From NCBI GenBank assembly GCA_020341875.1, contig CP070839.1, positions 1,603,854 through 1,627,355 of the forward strand: a stretch of 23,502 bases of DNA, in the 5' to 3' direction. Of the stretch, positions 21,485 through 23,502 are shown one piece after another (position 1 is the stretch's first letter; each line of letters begins with the position of its first letter). A program made the translations under genes and the position numbers. The notes under the pieces were generated by a model. That model did not search any database. It worked only from the letters and a program-made list of their open reading frames with translations, and had not been told where the DNA came from. Origin of the DNA: Candidatus Zixiibacteriota bacterium (lineage in GTDB: Bacteria > Zixibacteria > MSB-5A5 > SM1-73).

Positions 21485-22108
21485 ATGAACTGGGTAGATT
21501 TCGTGTTGATGGGGCTGCTCTTGGCCGCCATCATCATTGGAGCCAGGAGAGGAATCTTCAGCGGCGTGATGGGCATGATCGGACTGACCGGCGGAATAAT
21601 CTTCTCCATTAACTATTCCGATCAGATCACCGCAAAGTTCCTCTCACACATGCGAGTGTCGACGGTGATGGTGGTCTTCATGGCCTTCATCGTCGTGTTC
21701 GTGATGGTCTATGTGGGGATCAAGCTTCTGGGCTTCTTCTTCTACAAGTTTGCCTCGCTTAAGCCTTTGGGCAGGGTGGACGCGGTAGGCGGAGCTATCA
21801 TGGGAATCTTCCAGGGCTGGATTGTTCTGGGTGTCATGCTCTTCTTGCTGATATTTTTGCCTCTCCCCGATTCCTTCGTGGCCAAATTGGACAGCTCGTT
21901 TTTCGCTCCAGGAATGAGAGGCGTGGTCCCCATGATCTATGATGAGACCACGTTCCTTCACCCGGATAGTCCCAGCCTGGTGGAAAGGCTGAAAGAGGCT
22001 TTGAGAGCCGAACCGGGAAAGTCGTCGAGGGAACTGGGGGGGTTGTCTGCCGACGGCCCGTCGGTGTCAAGAATCATACACACCATGGAGGATTATTTCG
22101 GAACTTAG
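21485..22108 (+). CDS. cvpA: CvpA family membrane protein
   Basis: A 207-residue inner-membrane protein. Its hydrophobic segments lie at roughly residues 6-22, 26-42, 60-80 and 102-122. The start (NWVDFVLMGLLLAAIIIGARRGIFSGVMGMIGLTGG) and the segment GRVDAVGGAIMGIFQGWIVLGVMLFLL are the CvpA signatures. CvpA was named for colicin V production and is linked to envelope homeostasis; its mechanism is unclear. The C-terminal part (residues about 140-207) is soluble and variable. AGAGGGGAGAG precedes the ATG. mutS2 begins 130 bp downstream; a cvpA-mutS2 pairing is common among bacteria. A weak CCCAAC/GTTGGG stem (22143-22148 with 22186-22191) followed by T-rich sequence lies in the gap. Confidence 0.92.
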   Translation: MNWVDFVLMGLLLAAIIIGARRGIFSGVMGMIGLTGGIIFSINYSDQITAKFLSHMRVSTVMVVFMAFIVVFVMVYVGIKLLGFFFYKFASLKPLGRVDAVGGAIMGIFQGWIVLGVMLFLLIFLPLPDSFVAKLDSSFFAPGMRGVVPMIYDETTFLHPDSPSLVERLKEALRAEPGKSSRELGGLSADGPSVSRIIHTMEDYFGT

Positions 22109-22238
22109 ATTTGCTAAAGTCGGAAGAAAACAGTATCTTATTCCCAACGGAGGAAAGGGATTTCGTCTGGGTTGCCGCAGTTTCTGTTGGGATTTCTTTT
22201 CTCCAAAAGACCCATAAAATGAAACCGGGGTCCGTCCC

Positions 22239-23502
22239 GTGGATGAGCACACGCTTGCGGTATTAGAGTTCGATAAAATCAGAGAGATGCTATCAAGGCA
22301 CTGCCTTTCCGAAATGGGGAAAGAGCTGGCGCTTTCCATATTTCCGACAAAAGACAAGGAGATAGCGGAAAAGGAGATAAGACAAACCACCGAACTCAAA
22401 GAGATGCTGACCTTTGAGGAGACCTTTCCTCTCACCTCCATGGAGGATGTTCGCCACTCGTTGAGGAAGGCAGAGACGGAAGGGACGTTCCTCGATCCCA
22501 GGGAGCTTCTGAACTTAGCGGAGATTCTGAACATCTCCAAGTCCTTAATCGAATTCTTCAGGAACAAGAAGGAAAAGTACGTCCAAATCAGTGCATTAGT
22601 CGCGGACTTAAGGAGTTTCGACCAGCTGCTCATCTCCATAAGCTCGTCTGTAGATCCATCCGGCGAGATACGAGATTCAGCTTCGGGAAGGTTGTCGGAC
22701 ATCCGTCACCAGAAGAAGACCGTACGTAACCGAATCTTGGATAAGCTAGAGTCGATGCTGGGCGCGCGCAAAGCCAAGGGTCCCCGCCAGGATGACATCA
22801 TCACCATTCGGGACGGAAGATACGTTCTCCCCATGGATGAAGCGGAGTTCTTCCAGAGCCGGGGCATAATCCACGACCGTTCCCGAAGCGGTGCCACCGT
22901 ATTCGTGGAACCGCTGACGGTGGTGGGAATGAACAATCAGTTGAAAGATCTCACCTTGGAGGAACAAACCGAGATCGAGAGAATCTTGCGGGGAATCACC
23001 GTCATGATCAGGGCAGAACTAAAGGACTTGGACGTGATGGTGCGGATTCTGCAGGAGCTGGATTTCATCCATGCCAAGGCTCAGTTCTCCTTCAGATACG
23101 ACGGCAATCCTCCCCTGCTGAATGAACAGGGGTTTTTGAATCTGATCGAAGCCCGGCATCCTCTGCTCGGACTTCCCAGAGGCGAAAAGGCGGAGACCGC
23201 ACCAGACGCGAGTGAGGTGGTTCCGCTTTCCCTGACCTTGGGAAGGGATCACACCATCTTGATCATCACCGGACCCAATGCCGGCGGAAAGACAGTGGCG
23301 CTGAAGACCGCTGGCCTGCTCACCCTGATGGCCCTGGCGGGATTGCACATCCCTGCCAAGCCCTACTCGGAGGTCTCGGTATTCGGGCGGGTGTACGCCG
23401 ACATCGGAGACGAACAGTCCATAGAGATGTCCCTCTCCACCTTCTCCTCCCACATGCTCCACATCAAAGAGGCGGTGGTGAACGCCGATTCCGAAAGCCT
23501 GA
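22239..23502 (+). CDS. mutS2: Endonuclease MutS2 (partial, N-terminal 421 residues)
   Basis: The beginning of a MutS2 ATPase, which acts on branched DNA or stalled ribosomes rather than in mismatch repair. The frame opens with MDEHTLAVLEFDKIREMLSRHC and has the MutS2 core and clamp regions (DDIITIRDGRYVLPM, GIIHDRSRSGATVFVEP), then ARHPLL, the Walker A loop TGPNAGGKT at 344-352 (K351) and ADIGDEQSIEMSLSTFSSHM. The window ends before Walker B, so the C-terminal Smr nuclease domain cannot be checked. No mismatch-recognition N-terminal domain is present, which separates it from MutS. The start is the GTG at 22239: an in-frame TAA at 22215 blocks anything longer, and no other start codon lies between. 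Confidence 0.94.
   Translation, partial: MDEHTLAVLEFDKIREMLSRHCLSEMGKELALSIFPTKDKEIAEKEIRQTTELKEMLTFEETFPLTSMEDVRHSLRKAETEGTFLDPRELLNLAEILNISKSLIEFFRNKKEKYVQISALVADLRSFDQLLISISSSVDPSGEIRDSASGRLSDIRHQKKTVRNRILDKLESMLGARKAKGPRQDDIITIRDGRYVLPMDEAEFFQSRGIIHDRSRSGATVFVEPLTVVGMNNQLKDLTLEEQTEIERILRGITVMIRAELKDLDVMVRILQELDFIHAKAQFSFRYDGNPPLLNEQGFLNLIEARHPLLGLPRGEKAETAPDASEVVPLSLTLGRDHTILIITGPNAGGKTVALKTAGLLTLMALAGLHIPAKPYSEVSVFGRVYADIGDEQSIEMSLSTFSSHMLHIKEAVVNADSESL

Noticed and set aside
1..23502. CRISPR arrays, insertion sequences, prophage genes, tRNA or rRNA genes
   Set aside because: No regularly spaced repeats, transposase or integrase frames, or cloverleaf or rRNA sequences were recognised on reading the window.

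Overview
The window is chromosomal DNA from a diderm (Gram-negative-type) bacterium. It encodes an Omp85 outer-membrane assembly protein, a TamB-like translocation protein and an outer-membrane-type lipoprotein. Gene order is not that of a familiar model organism, and an uncultured or poorly studied phylum is plausible, but the sequence alone does not name it. I see no tRNA, rRNA, CRISPR array, phage gene or insertion sequence. Most genes are on the minus strand from 1 to about 11.1 kb and on the plus strand from about 11.3 kb to the end.

Minus-strand half, read from about 11.1 kb leftwards: a PHP-domain phosphoesterase, diaminopimelate epimerase (dapF, with an unusual Ser in place of the second catalytic Cys), a tamB-like gene followed by a tamA/bamA-like gene, a class I glutamine amidotransferase of the gamma-glutamyl-GABA hydrolase type, thiamine-phosphate synthase (thiE), and an iron-sulfur operon in the order iscR-nifS-nifU. 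nifU is cut by the left window edge. A sigma70-type promoter with a perfect palindrome between its -35 and -10 boxes precedes iscR and suggests autoregulation.

Plus-strand half: a small two-helix membrane protein, then a ketol-acid reductoisomerase homologue driven by a strong promoter but lacking three catalytic residues. Next comes a SpoU/TrmH RNA methyltransferase gene interrupted by an in-frame TAG. After that a serine-palmitoyltransferase-like enzyme, an AT-richer lipoprotein gene flanked by imperfect direct repeats, and a GNAT-fold acyltransferase resembling bacterial ceramide synthase. The transferase pair makes this a candidate sphingolipid (ceramide) locus. A YbjQ-family gene follows.

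Between ybjQ and a GalE-type epimerase lies a 664-bp regulatory region. It holds a near-consensus sigma54 promoter, two palindromes at enhancer-like distance, a GC-rich hairpin and a separate sigma70 promoter. An RNase Z-like metallohydrolase follows the epimerase. After a 519-bp non-coding stretch with strong hairpins come rpsU and yqeY (ending at a clear terminator), then cvpA and mutS2. mutS2 is cut by the right window edge.

The observations most worth pursuing are the spt/acyltransferase pair, the active-site-altered KARI homologue, the amber-interrupted methyltransferase, and the sigma54 region with a possible small RNA.
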